Assembly (NCBI GenBank): GCA_036657595.1
Contig: JAVXFZ010000047.1
Span: 1 to 19,887 of the forward strand
Reading direction: 5' to 3'
Origin: Odoribacter sp036657595
GTDB taxonomy: Bacteria > Bacteroidota > Bacteroidia > Bacteroidales > Marinifilaceae
DNA: 19,887 nucleotides
The notes under the pieces were generated by a model. That model worked only from the letters and a program-made list of their open reading frames with translations, was not told the origin of the DNA and did not search any database. Numbering within the stretch: position 1 is the first letter of the stretch; every line of letters starts with the position of its first letter. A program made the position numbers and the translations under genes. Below, in pieces: positions 1 through 8,461 of this stretch.

Positions 1-49
1 CATCTGGTTTACACCCAGAGGGTCGGGGGTTCGAATCCCTCAGGGCCCA
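1..49 (+). tRNA. tRNA-Val (anticodon UAC), 5' end cut off by window
   Basis: The 3' part of a tRNA. The anticodon arm is a 5-bp stem (TCTGG at 3-7 with CCAGA at 15-19) around the loop TTTACAC, which places the anticodon TAC at 10-12 and so valine. The T-arm has the canonical loop TTCGAAT (30-36) with a 5-bp stem, followed by the 3' acceptor strand AGGGCCC (42-48) and discriminator A49. CCA is not encoded. The acceptor 5' strand and the D-arm lie upstream of the window. A 27-bp palindrome begins 18 bases downstream and may end its transcript. Confidence 0.93.
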
Positions 50-67
50 CAGAAGGCGGCAGATAAC

Positions 68-124
68 GGATTAGTTACAAAATATGTGTGAAACAACGTT
101 TCACACATATTTTGTAACTAATCC
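68..124. repeat. Perfect 27-bp inverted repeat (long hairpin) between tRNA-Val and the first sigma gene
   Basis: The arms 68-94 and 98-124 are exact reverse complements with a 3-base loop (AAC, 95-97). No T-run follows, so it is not a standard intrinsic terminator, although it could still end the tRNA transcript. It lies only 16 bases before the ATG of the sigma gene. It therefore either sits in that gene's 5' leader or overlaps its promoter. A weak TATTTTG (108-114) in the right arm is one base short of the Bacteroidetes -7 consensus. Confidence 0.9.
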
Positions 125-140
125 AATAAGATAGGTGTAA

Positions 141-728
141 ATGGTAAAACAATCGGTTAGGTTTTCTAATTTTAATGAAGAACTGCTTGAGGAATTTAAC
201 AAAAGGACAGAAGCAGCCTTTGCTTATGTCTATGAGAAATATTATAATGAGTTATTTCATTTCACTTCTAAATTATTTTGCGAAAACCAGACTGCACCCC
301 ATGATGTATTACAAGATTTGTTTTTAAAGATCTGGGAAGGGGATAAACAGTTTGAGTCTTTTGATTTTTTAAAATATTACCTCTATTTATCTATCCGGAA
401 TCGGTGGAAAAATGACCTGGAGCATAAAGATACGGTGCAACGTTATGTGGACGGACAAAATGCTGATCCTACAGACGACTATATCTTGTCCAATATGATT
501 GAATCTGAAACCTTGGCCCTCTTGCACGGACAACTAAAGGTCCTGCCTCCGGAATGTGCAAAAGTGATGCGCCTCTCTCTGCAAGGGCATCGTAATCAAG
601 AGATCGCTGATATTTTATCTATATCGGTGAATACAGTTTATGCCCAGAAACAAAAGGCTCTGGCTATCCTTCGAAGTCGTATATCAAAGGAGATGCTGGC
701 CGTTTTATTGTATTTTATCGTCCGTTAA
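141..728 (+). CDS. FecI-type ECF RNA polymerase sigma factor (locus 1)
   Basis: An alternative sigma factor of the extracytoplasmic-function class, 195 aa, usual length for the family. Residues about 22-90 match sigma-70 region 2 (core RNA polymerase and -10 recognition; FAYVYEKYYNELFHF, DVLQDLFLKIW). Residues about 126-178 match region 4 with its helix-turn-helix (LPPECAKVMRLSLQGHRNQE, then NTVYAQKQKALAIL). The last dozen residues form a hydrophobic tail (MLAVLLYFIVR), seen in many Bacteroidetes paralogues. The ATG follows a weak AGGTG. The FecR-like gene downstream should encode its anti-sigma/activator, and the target is expected to be the SusC/SusD operon that follows. A 289-bp gap separates it from fecR, much more than the 78 bp in locus 2. 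Its own promoter is not obvious. Confidence 0.93.
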   Translation: MVKQSVRFSNFNEELLEEFNKRTEAAFAYVYEKYYNELFHFTSKLFCENQTAPHDVLQDLFLKIWEGDKQFESFDFLKYYLYLSIRNRWKNDLEHKDTVQRYVDGQNADPTDDYILSNMIESETLALLHGQLKVLPPECAKVMRLSLQGHRNQEIADILSISVNTVYAQKQKALAILRSRISKEMLAVLLYFIVR

Positions 729-855
729 TTTTTACTTCTTTGTAATCTCTTTGTAATTAGTGTATTGTATCTTTTATTGAAAATTAATTAAAAAAAATCC
801 TCTGTTTGCATAATTGATTTTTTCTTTTCATCTGTATTTATAGTGAAGAACAAAG

Positions 856-998
856 AAAACGAGCGTTTATTTGGGAGTATTTTCCTTCAAAAACAGAGTG
901 TATGAGAAGTAAGGACGGAAGAATAGACGGGGAAGTAAAGCGCATACGCAAGCGAAGCCAGAAAAGACAGATTTTCTAACTAAATAAACGTTCGTTTT
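856..998. repeat. 17-bp inverted-repeat pair bounding a 143-bp segment in the sigma-FecR spacer
   Basis: The left arm 856-872 (AAAACGAGCGTTTATTT) is the reverse complement of the right arm 982-998 (AAATAAACGTTCGTTTT) except for one position. The enclosed stretch is purine-rich and unlike the AT-rich DNA at 729-850. It contains a 25-codon open frame (ATG at 902, TAA at 977-979) encoding a very basic peptide rich in Arg and Lys. No convincing target-site duplication flanks the arms. It could be a miniature inverted-repeat element, a structured leader of fecR, or an operator pair. I see no coding gene here that I would trust. Confidence 0.6.
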
Positions 999-1017
999 AA
1001 TAAAATATAAGTGACTT

Positions 1018-2163
1018 ATGGTGTGGAAAATATTTGAAAAAGCAAGACGATTATCCCAACAATTAGCCCTGGTGGTGATGGGGGATGAAAAGCCGGGTAC
1101 GGAGTTGGAGGAATGGGGAGCAGATAATGAGATAATGGTTCAGTTTCTGGATCCGGAAGCATTGGCATTATTGTTACAAGAGTTTGAGCAGAAGGATAAG
1201 GGGAGGGCTGTTTGGGCATTGAGACGACAAATTAGAGAAAGGAAAAGAAGGAGATTCCTGCTTCGATGTTCGAAAGTGGCTGCTATTATCTTTTTGGGGT
1301 TAGGGTGTGCGATATTTACATATCATTATTATGCTTCGAATCCGCAGGAGAAACTTCAGGCTGGCAATATTACTGTTGGTGGACAACAGGCTGTCCTGAT
1401 TCTGGCGAATGGGGAATCTATGGATCTGGCGCAGGTGTCCAGGATGAATGAGACGGATGGGACTACGATTATCAAGACAAATCTGGGAGAATTGACCTAT
1501 ATGGCCGATTCTACGACTTCCAGTCAGACTCAGTATAATACGATTGTTGTGCCCCGTTATGGAGAGTATGCCGTTGTCTTGGCTGATGGAACCCGGGTGA
1601 AACTGAATTCTGAAAGCGAGCTTCGTTATCCAACAGTTTTTAATGGAGAACGACGGGAAGTATTTCTGAAAGGCGAAGCTTATCTGGAGGTTAGCAAAAG
1701 CCAGCAACCTTTTATTGTCTATGTTTATGATGCCCAGGTGCAGGTGTATGGAACTTGCTTTGATATCAATAGTTATAATCCCGGGCAAATCCAGGTAGTT
1801 TTGGTGGAAGGTAAAGTGGGTGTCCGGAATGCTCTCTTGGATGAGGTGGTACTATATCCTGATCAGTTGGCTAAAATTAGCGACCGGGAAGGGATCACTG
1901 TCAGAGAGGATATCAACGTTGACTACTATATCGCCTGGCAAAATGGCTATTTTGCTTTTGAAGAGGAACGCCTGGAAGATATTATGACCACCCTTTCCAG
2001 ATGGTATCATATGGAAGTCCTATATCGGGAACCACAATTAAAGGAAATCCGCTTTACAGCTTTTCTGCAGAAAGAAGAACAGGTGGATAAATTGTTGCGG
2101 CAGTTTGAGGCAACACAAAGTGTTTCTTTTGAAATTGTCGGGAATCAGATAATAATAAAATAA
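1018..2163 (+). CDS. FecR-family anti-sigma factor / sigma regulator (locus 1)
   Basis: Inner-membrane signal transducer, 381 aa. Residues 1-86 are cytoplasmic and hold the predicted sigma-binding part, ending in a basic stretch (RERKRRR). One membrane helix lies at about 87-105 (VAAIIFLGLGCAIF). The FecR domain is periplasmic at about 174-270 (VVPRYGEYAVVLADGTRVKL, then RREVFLKGEAYLEV). A C-terminal DUF4974/STN-interacting domain lies at about 311-380 (FEEERLEDIMTTLSRWYHM). In the family this C-terminal part contacts the STN domain of the partner TonB-dependent receptor, here the next gene. The start at 1018 has no clear ribosome site; the next in-frame ATG (residue 21) would shorten the cytoplasmic part. 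The order sigma, FecR, SusC is classic for this system. Confidence 0.92.
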   Translation: MVWKIFEKARRLSQQLALVVMGDEKPGTELEEWGADNEIMVQFLDPEALALLLQEFEQKDKGRAVWALRRQIRERKRRRFLLRCSKVAAIIFLGLGCAIFTYHYYASNPQEKLQAGNITVGGQQAVLILANGESMDLAQVSRMNETDGTTIIKTNLGELTYMADSTTSSQTQYNTIVVPRYGEYAVVLADGTRVKLNSESELRYPTVFNGERREVFLKGEAYLEVSKSQQPFIVYVYDAQVQVYGTCFDINSYNPGQIQVVLVEGKVGVRNALLDEVVLYPDQLAKISDREGITVREDINVDYYIAWQNGYFAFEEERLEDIMTTLSRWYHMEVLYREPQLKEIRFTAFLQKEEQVDKLLRQFEATQSVSFEIVGNQIIIK

Positions 2164-2182
2164 AACCTAACTACTATTAATG

Positions 2183-2202
2183 GGACTGTGCACAGACAGT
2201 CC
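2183..2202 (+). promoter_or_regulatory. Stem-loop between fecR and susC of locus 1
   Basis: GGACTGT (2183-2189) pairs with ACAGTCC (2196-2202) around a 6-base loop. It stands 19 bases after the FecR stop and 29 bases before the SusC start. No T-run follows, so it is not a classical terminator. A similar arrangement recurs in locus 2 (10706-10742), and both contain ACTGTGC. An RNA-processing or attenuation role is possible, but this is inference. Confidence 0.55.
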
Positions 2203-2231
2203 AGTATTGTTTTACCCTAATCTATTAACTT

Positions 2232-5200
2232 ATGAAAAACAATCGATCCGGATTCTGTATTTTGCAGAATTATTTAAAAATTCCTTTTCTTGTGATTTGC
2301 ATACTTGCATTGACCTTGAGTCTTTATGCAAATACCATAGCGCAGGCAAAAGTTAATCTGAATTTTAAAAATGTCACTTTTAAGGATTTGTTTTTGGAAA
2401 TTCAGAAACAAACTAAACTTAGCTTTGTGTTCAATGCCGATCAATTGAATACAATAGGTAGGGTGGAAATAAAAGTAGAAAATGAAAGTGTGAATGTTGT
2501 CCTCGACCGGATTTTGGGGTCGACTCCTTACACTTATTCTATGGAGGGGCAGACGATCGTGATCATACCTCGCCAGAAGCAATCACCGCAGGGTCAGCAA
2601 CAGTATCGGAGTGTGACAATAAAAGGGAAGGTGACAGATTCGGATGGAATTCCTCTGGTGGGAGCAACCGTGCGTATTTATGGGACGACAATAGGAACTG
2701 CGGCGGACGAAAAGGGAGAGTATAAAATTGTTGTGGGTGAAAATCAGAATGAGCTGATGGTTTCATATATTGGTTATATCAATCAGGTCGTGAAAGTTGA
2801 CGGAAAGACAGTATTAAATTTTGTTATGAGAGAGGACCAGCGGGCGATCGAAGAGGTTGTTGTTACTGGTTACCAGAATATAAAACGGGAGAGAATGACA
2901 GGTAGTTCAACTACGATTAATGCTACTGAATTGAGAAATAAAGGTCTTACCTCTATGGATGAATATCTGAATGGCACAATTTCCGGGTTGACCTCTATTT
3001 CAAGTGGCCGGCCGGGAGAAGACGCAAAGATTATGATACGGGGTGTCAATTCTCTGACGGGGAGTACAGATCCGATTTGGATTGTGGACGGTATGCCTTT
3101 GCAGGGAGAGATTCCCAATATTGCCGTTGGGACGACTAATTTACAATCTACCATTTTCACCTCCGGGATTGGTAATATTGCCCCGGATGATATTGAATCA
3201 ATCACTGTTCTGAAAGATGCTGCTGCAACTGCGATCTACGGGGCCAGAGCAGCAAATGGTGTGATTGTCATTAAGACAAAGACAGGATTGGCTGGTAAAA
3301 CCCGCTTTAATATAACGGCAAACTACGGAATCACCGAACGTCCTGTGAATAACATTGATATGATGAATACACAGCAGAAAATCCAATTCGAGCGTGAAGT
3401 ATATGCCGATGATGCCGGCGGTTATCTGGATGTCACCAGTGGGCGTGTGGTTGGGCTGCTTTATAATGTAGACCGAGGATTGATATCGAAGGTCGATGCT
3501 GAAAAGGAAATTGCCCGTTTGGAAAATATCCATACAGATTGGTTCAAAGAGTTGTTCCGCACTGCAGCTACCGGTCAGTATAATTTTAGTATGTCCGGAG
3601 GTTCTGAGAAAACCCAGCATTATGTCTCTTTAAACTATTTAACTGAAAAAGGAACGCAGCTGAATAACAAGATGAACCGACTGGGGATGAACCTGAAACT
3701 GACTCACAATCCGGTGAAGCAAGTTCGTATCAACGGAGGATTGGCAGCTACGATAAAAAACGACCGGATATCGGCTAGTAATATTGATCCGTTGAAATAT
3801 GCTATGTATGCAAATCCTTATGAACGTCCCTATAAAGAGGACGGCTCGGCTGATGCAGATCTGAGCTATAATGCCAGCCTGAGTAAAATACGGGATGGTT
3901 TTAAATGGGATAAATTCAATGCTATTGATGATCTGAACAGAAACACCAATACTTCCCGCTACCTGGATGCAGAACTGACCCTAAAGGTGGAATGGGAAAT
4001 CCTACCTGGATTGATGTTTACTACTCATGGCATTTATAATGCCAATTCAAATCACAACCGGATATCGGAGGGGGCAAACACCTATACTAATTTTGTCAAT
4101 AACTGGTACACCTATAATACTGAGATTACACACGATATGGTGCGTGGATCATTAAGGGAAGCGACAGGCTATTCTAACAGTTATACTTTTCGGAATACCT
4201 TACAGTATTCTGCAGAATTTTCGGAGAAACATTTTATCACGCTTTTTGCCGGTCAGGAAATCTCAGAACGGACCTCTTACAATTCCTATAATTACTCTCC
4301 GATATATGACTCCGAACACCGGATTGTCGGTTTTCCGGAAATGGATGGTGTAAATGCAAATGAAGTGAATTATGGGCGACTGGGTGGTACTGGTAAATCT
4401 GTGAGTAAATTATCCTCGTTTTTTGCAAATGGTTCTTATTCCTTTATGGATCGTTATATACTGACCGGAGCTATCCGTTACGACGGTTCTGATATTATCG
4501 GTAATAACAATCAGTTTACTCCGTTATGGAATGTCGGGGCGCGTTGGAATTTGCACCGGGAAAATTTTATGCAGTCGATGAGTTTTATCGATGAGCTATC
4601 TTTGCGTGCCGGTTTTGGATACACCGGAAGCATTGATAAAAATGCATTGCCTTTTGTGGTTATGACCCTTGGACAGAGTATTCTCTATGACGGATTGAGC
4701 GTACCAACCAGATTTACTTATCCCAATCCGAATGTGAAATGGCAGACTAAGCAGGATTTTAATCTGGGAATAAACCTGGCTTTGTGGGATAGGAAGATTG
4801 AATTGGGGGTGAATTATTATAATAACATTACGCGGGATGTACTGGACTCTAAAGCGTTGGCAGCTTCTTCGGGTCGTATAAATGTGACTGAAAATGTGGC
4901 AAATATCTTGAACAGGGGTGTCGAAATTGACCTGGGATTTACCTTGGTGCAACGCCACAAAGTACAGTGGTACATAAAAGCCAATGCTGCTTTCAATCAT
5001 AATGAATTATCCAAGACGTATTATCAGGAGCTGAAAGATCTGCCGGTTCGTACCCGGGTGGATGGAAATGCTTTTGTTGAAGGTTATCCGGTGGGAGGTT
5101 GGTTTGGCTTCCGTTTTGCAGGAGTGGATCCGGTTACAGGAAATACCTTGGTTTATAATGATAAAAATGAAAAATTTGATGCTGAGAATTTAAGAAATAC

Positions 5201-5708
5201 AACCTTAAATCAGGAGGTTCCAACGATGACTTATTTGGGTAAGCAGCATCCCAATATCACCGGAGGTTTTTCAACGACTGTTAATTTTGACCGTTTTATT
5301 TTCTCTACGAATTTTGAGTTCAAGGCAGGACATAAAATCCGGTCGTTTAATACCTTCCGCAACCTGGATTCCAGGAATCGGCACGTAAATGATGTGAACC
5401 GCTGGAGACAGGTCGGGGATGTAACGGAGATACCGGCAGCCTCTACGATGTCTTCTGCCTATTCCAAATATATGTACGATGTGGCTTTGGAAAAAGGGGA
5501 TTATCTGCGTTGCAGTTTTATGTCGCTTGGCTATAATCTCGATTCGCACCTGCTTTCAAAAATCGGATTTAGCAATGCCCGCCTGAGCTTTACTGTTAAG
5601 GATCTTTTCACCGTTTCTAAGTACAATGGAATTGATCCGACCCTGATGGGAAACTTTGGTTATCCAAATTCCAGAAAATATACCATCTCATTAAATGTTG
5701 GATTCTAA
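2232..5708 (+). CDS. SusC/RagA-family TonB-dependent outer-membrane receptor with STN domain (locus 1)
   Basis: Outer-membrane active transporter, 1158 aa, normal for the family. In order: signal peptide (about 1-38); STN domain (about 40-114, from VNLNFKNVTFKDLFLEIQ to GQTIVIIP), the part that signals to FecR; carboxypeptidase-regulatory-like beta-sandwich (about 128-201, IKGKVTDSDGIPLVGATV); TonB-box-like EEVVVTGY (207-214); plug domain (PIWIVDGMPLQGEIPN, SITVLKDAAATAIYGARAAN); then a long beta-barrel ending YTISLNVGF, with the expected terminal Phe. Transport is powered by TonB-ExbBD, encoded elsewhere. The SusD partner starts within 12 bases of its stop, so the two are surely co-transcribed. 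The substrate is unknown, and no carbohydrate-active enzyme is nearby. Confidence 0.96.
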   Translation: MKNNRSGFCILQNYLKIPFLVICILALTLSLYANTIAQAKVNLNFKNVTFKDLFLEIQKQTKLSFVFNADQLNTIGRVEIKVENESVNVVLDRILGSTPYTYSMEGQTIVIIPRQKQSPQGQQQYRSVTIKGKVTDSDGIPLVGATVRIYGTTIGTAADEKGEYKIVVGENQNELMVSYIGYINQVVKVDGKTVLNFVMREDQRAIEEVVVTGYQNIKRERMTGSSTTINATELRNKGLTSMDEYLNGTISGLTSISSGRPGEDAKIMIRGVNSLTGSTDPIWIVDGMPLQGEIPNIAVGTTNLQSTIFTSGIGNIAPDDIESITVLKDAAATAIYGARAANGVIVIKTKTGLAGKTRFNITANYGITERPVNNIDMMNTQQKIQFEREVYADDAGGYLDVTSGRVVGLLYNVDRGLISKVDAEKEIARLENIHTDWFKELFRTAATGQYNFSMSGGSEKTQHYVSLNYLTEKGTQLNNKMNRLGMNLKLTHNPVKQVRINGGLAATIKNDRISASNIDPLKYAMYANPYERPYKEDGSADADLSYNASLSKIRDGFKWDKFNAIDDLNRNTNTSRYLDAELTLKVEWEILPGLMFTTHGIYNANSNHNRISEGANTYTNFVNNWYTYNTEITHDMVRGSLREATGYSNSYTFRNTLQYSAEFSEKHFITLFAGQEISERTSYNSYNYSPIYDSEHRIVGFPEMDGVNANEVNYGRLGGTGKSVSKLSSFFANGSYSFMDRYILTGAIRYDGSDIIGNNNQFTPLWNVGARWNLHRENFMQSMSFIDELSLRAGFGYTGSIDKNALPFVVMTLGQSILYDGLSVPTRFTYPNPNVKWQTKQDFNLGINLALWDRKIELGVNYYNNITRDVLDSKALAASSGRINVTENVANILNRGVEIDLGFTLVQRHKVQWYIKANAAFNHNELSKTYYQELKDLPVRTRVDGNAFVEGYPVGGWFGFRFAGVDPVTGNTLVYNDKNEKFDAENLRNTTLNQEVPTMTYLGKQHPNITGGFSTTVNFDRFIFSTNFEFKAGHKIRSFNTFRNLDSRNRHVNDVNRWRQVGDVTEIPAASTMSSAYSKYMYDVALEKGDYLRCSFMSLGYNLDSHLLSKIGFSNARLSFTVKDLFTVSKYNGIDPTLMGNFGYPNSRKYTISLNVGF

Positions 5709-5710
5709 AA

Positions 5711-7186
5711 ATGATCATTATGAAAAAGTTAATTTATTATATTGCCATTCTTCTGTATTGTTCTTCCTGTGAGAAATATTTGGAGGTAGAGCCTACTAAT
5801 GTGTTCGCCATGAAGACTTACGAAGATGTAAAATCGTTGATGGGAGCTCATATCCGTTCGTATGTAAATGTTTCTAATTCCGCTAAATTGCCTGGGACTA
5901 CCATACATTACCGGAATAATAATTTCTATTTATTGTTCCATTTTTATGGGGATGATCTGAACACCGGTAAATACCTGGACAAGTGGATCGGAAATAATAA
6001 TAAAAAATTATATAATGAGAGTATGGATTGGAAACAGGAGACTGAGACTGCTCGGATTTGGAAAGAGAATTATGCTAATATTGGATTTTATAATACCATA
6101 CTGGATGAATTAGCCAATATTGATGGAGTTACCGAAGATCAGGCCAATATTATCAAAGGAGAAGCTAAGTTTCTTCGGGCCTGGAATTTGTTTAAGCTGT
6201 TACAATATTTCTCTCCTTATAAATTAGATAAATATGGTTTGCCTGTTAACTTTGATTCCCAGGCTGTAGGTAGTTATAATTCTCAGCGTAAAACACAAAC
6301 CGAGATCTATCAGCTGATTTTGGCAGACCTGACAGAAGTCCTGGACTATAAAACAGTGCCGACGACTTACAATTGTTTTTATGACAAAAAGATAATCCAT
6401 GCTTTGTTGGCTGAAGTATATCATTTTAAAGGAGGTTCGGGGGCTGCCGGAACAACGGATTATGAACAGGCGATCACCCATGCGAAAGCAGCTATGGAAG
6501 GTCGGACTTTGCAGAAATTAAATGATTATACACCCTTCCCTTTAATAGAATCGGGAGTATTTGGATTCTATAAGGATAAACAACAGGCACTTATTTTTGA
6601 TACACGTTCTGATGGACGTGCTATGCAGGGACTTATCGGAGTCCCGGCGTACGGTCCTAGGGCTCGCCTGTACCAGTTTACCACCGATGCATTATATCAA
6701 TTATTCGATGACAAAGATGTTCGTAAGGGGAAATTTTTTGGCCCGAATAAGGAAATCTTTAAGTTTGAACAGATCGATCCGGAGGGGAGTGGTTCTATGG
6801 GACGTTCAATCTATCAGATTTTCAGTATGCCAGAAATGCAGTTGATTATGGCCGAATCATATGCCCGCAAAGGAGATCTAACGAATGCTAAGTTGGCTCT
6901 GGAAGAACTCCAGCGCAACCGGATTGAAGGCTATACCTCGTATTCTGGTTCTGATGTGTTGCAGGAAATATTGAATGAACGGAGACGGGAATTCTGCTTT
7001 GAATATGATATGCGTTGGTGTGATCTGATCCGCACACAGAAAGGATATAGCCACGATTGGGCCAAGAATAAGGAAACTCCTACGGTGAAGATCGAAGACA
7101 ATGACTATCGTTTTTGTTTCCCTATTCCTCTGAATGAAGAACTCCAATACAATAAGATTGAGCAAAATCCGGGTTGGAATTTTTAA
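5711..7186 (+). CDS. SusD/RagB-family surface lipoprotein (locus 1)
   Basis: Ligand-binding lid of the SusCD transporter, 491 aa. A short signal peptide ends in a lipobox with Cys20 (YCSSC, then EKYLEVEP, the usual SusD beginning). The alpha-helical SusD N-terminal half has the signature GEAKFLRAWNLFKLLQYFSP, and a later segment reads IYQIFSMPEMQLIMAESYARK. The RagB/SusD C-terminal half contains ERRREFCFEYDMRWCDLIRT and ends FPIPLNEELQYNKIEQNPGW, typical of a complete member. The true start may be the fourth residue (ATG at 5720, MKKLIYY). It is almost contiguous with the SusC gene and should form a heterocomplex with it at the cell surface. Confidence 0.95.
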   Translation: MIIMKKLIYYIAILLYCSSCEKYLEVEPTNVFAMKTYEDVKSLMGAHIRSYVNVSNSAKLPGTTIHYRNNNFYLLFHFYGDDLNTGKYLDKWIGNNNKKLYNESMDWKQETETARIWKENYANIGFYNTILDELANIDGVTEDQANIIKGEAKFLRAWNLFKLLQYFSPYKLDKYGLPVNFDSQAVGSYNSQRKTQTEIYQLILADLTEVLDYKTVPTTYNCFYDKKIIHALLAEVYHFKGGSGAAGTTDYEQAITHAKAAMEGRTLQKLNDYTPFPLIESGVFGFYKDKQQALIFDTRSDGRAMQGLIGVPAYGPRARLYQFTTDALYQLFDDKDVRKGKFFGPNKEIFKFEQIDPEGSGSMGRSIYQIFSMPEMQLIMAESYARKGDLTNAKLALEELQRNRIEGYTSYSGSDVLQEILNERRREFCFEYDMRWCDLIRTQKGYSHDWAKNKETPTVKIEDNDYRFCFPIPLNEELQYNKIEQNPGWNF

Positions 7187-7218
7187 TATAAATTTTTAAT
7201 AAATCAATATAGAATCCT

Positions 7219-8430
7219 ATGAAATCAACTATTATATTTTTATTTTTCTTCCTCTTCCTGTCTTGTCAGAAAGAGGAGTTTGATTCACAGATTACTTATC
7301 TTGGGGTGGATGCAATTAAAATGGTCCGGCTATATCCGAATAGTCCGGTGCTTATGGCGGATGGAAAGGCCCAATTAAAATTTAAGGTCAAGGCTTTCAC
7401 TGAAATTGAGCGTACAAAAGTGGTTAACGATGAAAAGGTGACCTATCTGGATACTATGGAATTAATTTACGATCGTTTACCGCAGAGTCAGATTCTAATT
7501 CAGACTGCTGACGGAAAAAAAATAGAGAATTTCACCTATACCACAACAGAAGGAAGTGGGACAACTAAAAGCTTTGTGGCTAAGATCGGACAGGTTTCAA
7601 GTACTCCGGTTGAGGTTCGTTTGATAGAAAAGCCAGTGTTGGACTATGGGCCGGTGACTATTCCGGTGGTTTTCCATGTGCTCTCGACGATAGAGAACAG
7701 AAATGAATGTAATGGGGTGACTCCGGAATTTGTCAACAAAACACTGATGAGCCTGAATCAGGTCTTTTCCGGAACCATTTATGCCGCACCTTCTGCAGTG
7801 GATACCAAAGTGCAGTTTGTATTGGCTGACAAAGATCCGAATGGGGGAGTACTGACTACTCCTGGTATCAATCGTGAGGATAAGGAAAATGAGACGACGG
7901 CTCAGATGAAAAAATACGTGACTGATAATTTATTATGGGATCCGGCAAAATATCTGAACATCTGGGTATATAACGCCTCTCCTTATAATGATGCCAGTAA
8001 AGCTCCGGCTTATGTTCTGGACAATGGAGTGCTGATCGCCGGTCTGAAATTGAAGACTGTGGTCGATGTCTCCGAGGTGGTATTCACGAAACCAGAAGAA
8101 ATAGGGATCACGATATCCACTTCGAGTATTTTTAATACGAATTTTGAAAGTGTTATCGGAACCTTCTTTGGTTTATTACCAACTGGATGCCAGCAGGAAT
8201 CTGATATGACCGCTGGTGATCTGGATTTTTGTCCTGATACATATACTTATCAGAGAATGTATTCTTCTGCCGAGAAGTGGACGTTCGCAACTGAAAAGAA
8301 AGACCGGATTTATTATGACTCTTACAATATTATGGATGAGGATTCGGCCTCTTCAACGATCAGCTACGATCAGGCTGTCAGGATTCGTAAGGTGATGGAA
8401 AGCTGTCCGTTAAGAATGATGCGACAATAA
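7219..8430 (+). CDS. M43/pappalysin-like (BF0631-type) lipoprotein with destroyed zinc site: predicted pseudo-protease
   Basis: 403-aa lipoprotein, signal peptide with Cys16 (FLFLSC) followed by QKEE, which fits the Bacteroidetes surface-export signal (C-x-K-acidic-acidic). Residues about 25-135 look like an Ig-type beta domain. From about 147 the wording follows M43-like metalloprotease lipoproteins of Bacteroidales: IPVVFHVLSTIEN, VQFVLADKDPNGGVLTTPGI, DPAKYLNIWVYNASP, DFCPDTYTY, and a Met-turn SYNIMDE (368-374), then QAVRIRKVMESCPL. The catalytic helix should read HExxHxxGxxH, but residues 311-321 are SVIGTFFGLLP: the three zinc His and the Glu are Ser, Thr, Pro and Val. The surrounding G314, G318 and L319 are retained. 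The frame is intact, so this looks like a selected binding protein rather than a decayed gene. It starts 32 bases after SusD and is probably in the same operon. Confidence 0.82.
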   Translation: MKSTIIFLFFFLFLSCQKEEFDSQITYLGVDAIKMVRLYPNSPVLMADGKAQLKFKVKAFTEIERTKVVNDEKVTYLDTMELIYDRLPQSQILIQTADGKKIENFTYTTTEGSGTTKSFVAKIGQVSSTPVEVRLIEKPVLDYGPVTIPVVFHVLSTIENRNECNGVTPEFVNKTLMSLNQVFSGTIYAAPSAVDTKVQFVLADKDPNGGVLTTPGINREDKENETTAQMKKYVTDNLLWDPAKYLNIWVYNASPYNDASKAPAYVLDNGVLIAGLKLKTVVDVSEVVFTKPEEIGITISTSSIFNTNFESVIGTFFGLLPTGCQQESDMTAGDLDFCPDTYTYQRMYSSAEKWTFATEKKDRIYYDSYNIMDEDSASSTISYDQAVRIRKVMESCPLRMMRQ

Positions 8431-8461
8431 GGTGAAATAAAAAAAGCGGCGGGGTCACTGA

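Noticed and set aside
1..49. tRNA 3' end as an integration (att) site of a mobile island
   Set aside because: I see no integrase, no transfer genes and no second copy of the tRNA 3' end in the window.
1016..7165. Long reverse-strand open frames antisense to the FecR, SusC and SusD genes
   Set aside because: All lie opposite strongly supported genes and show low-complexity, non-protein-like composition; they are shadows.
2232..7186. Polysaccharide utilisation locus
   Set aside because: Both SusCD pairs lack any glycoside hydrolase, lyase, esterase or sulfatase neighbour, and the accessory genes are protease-like or redox-like instead.
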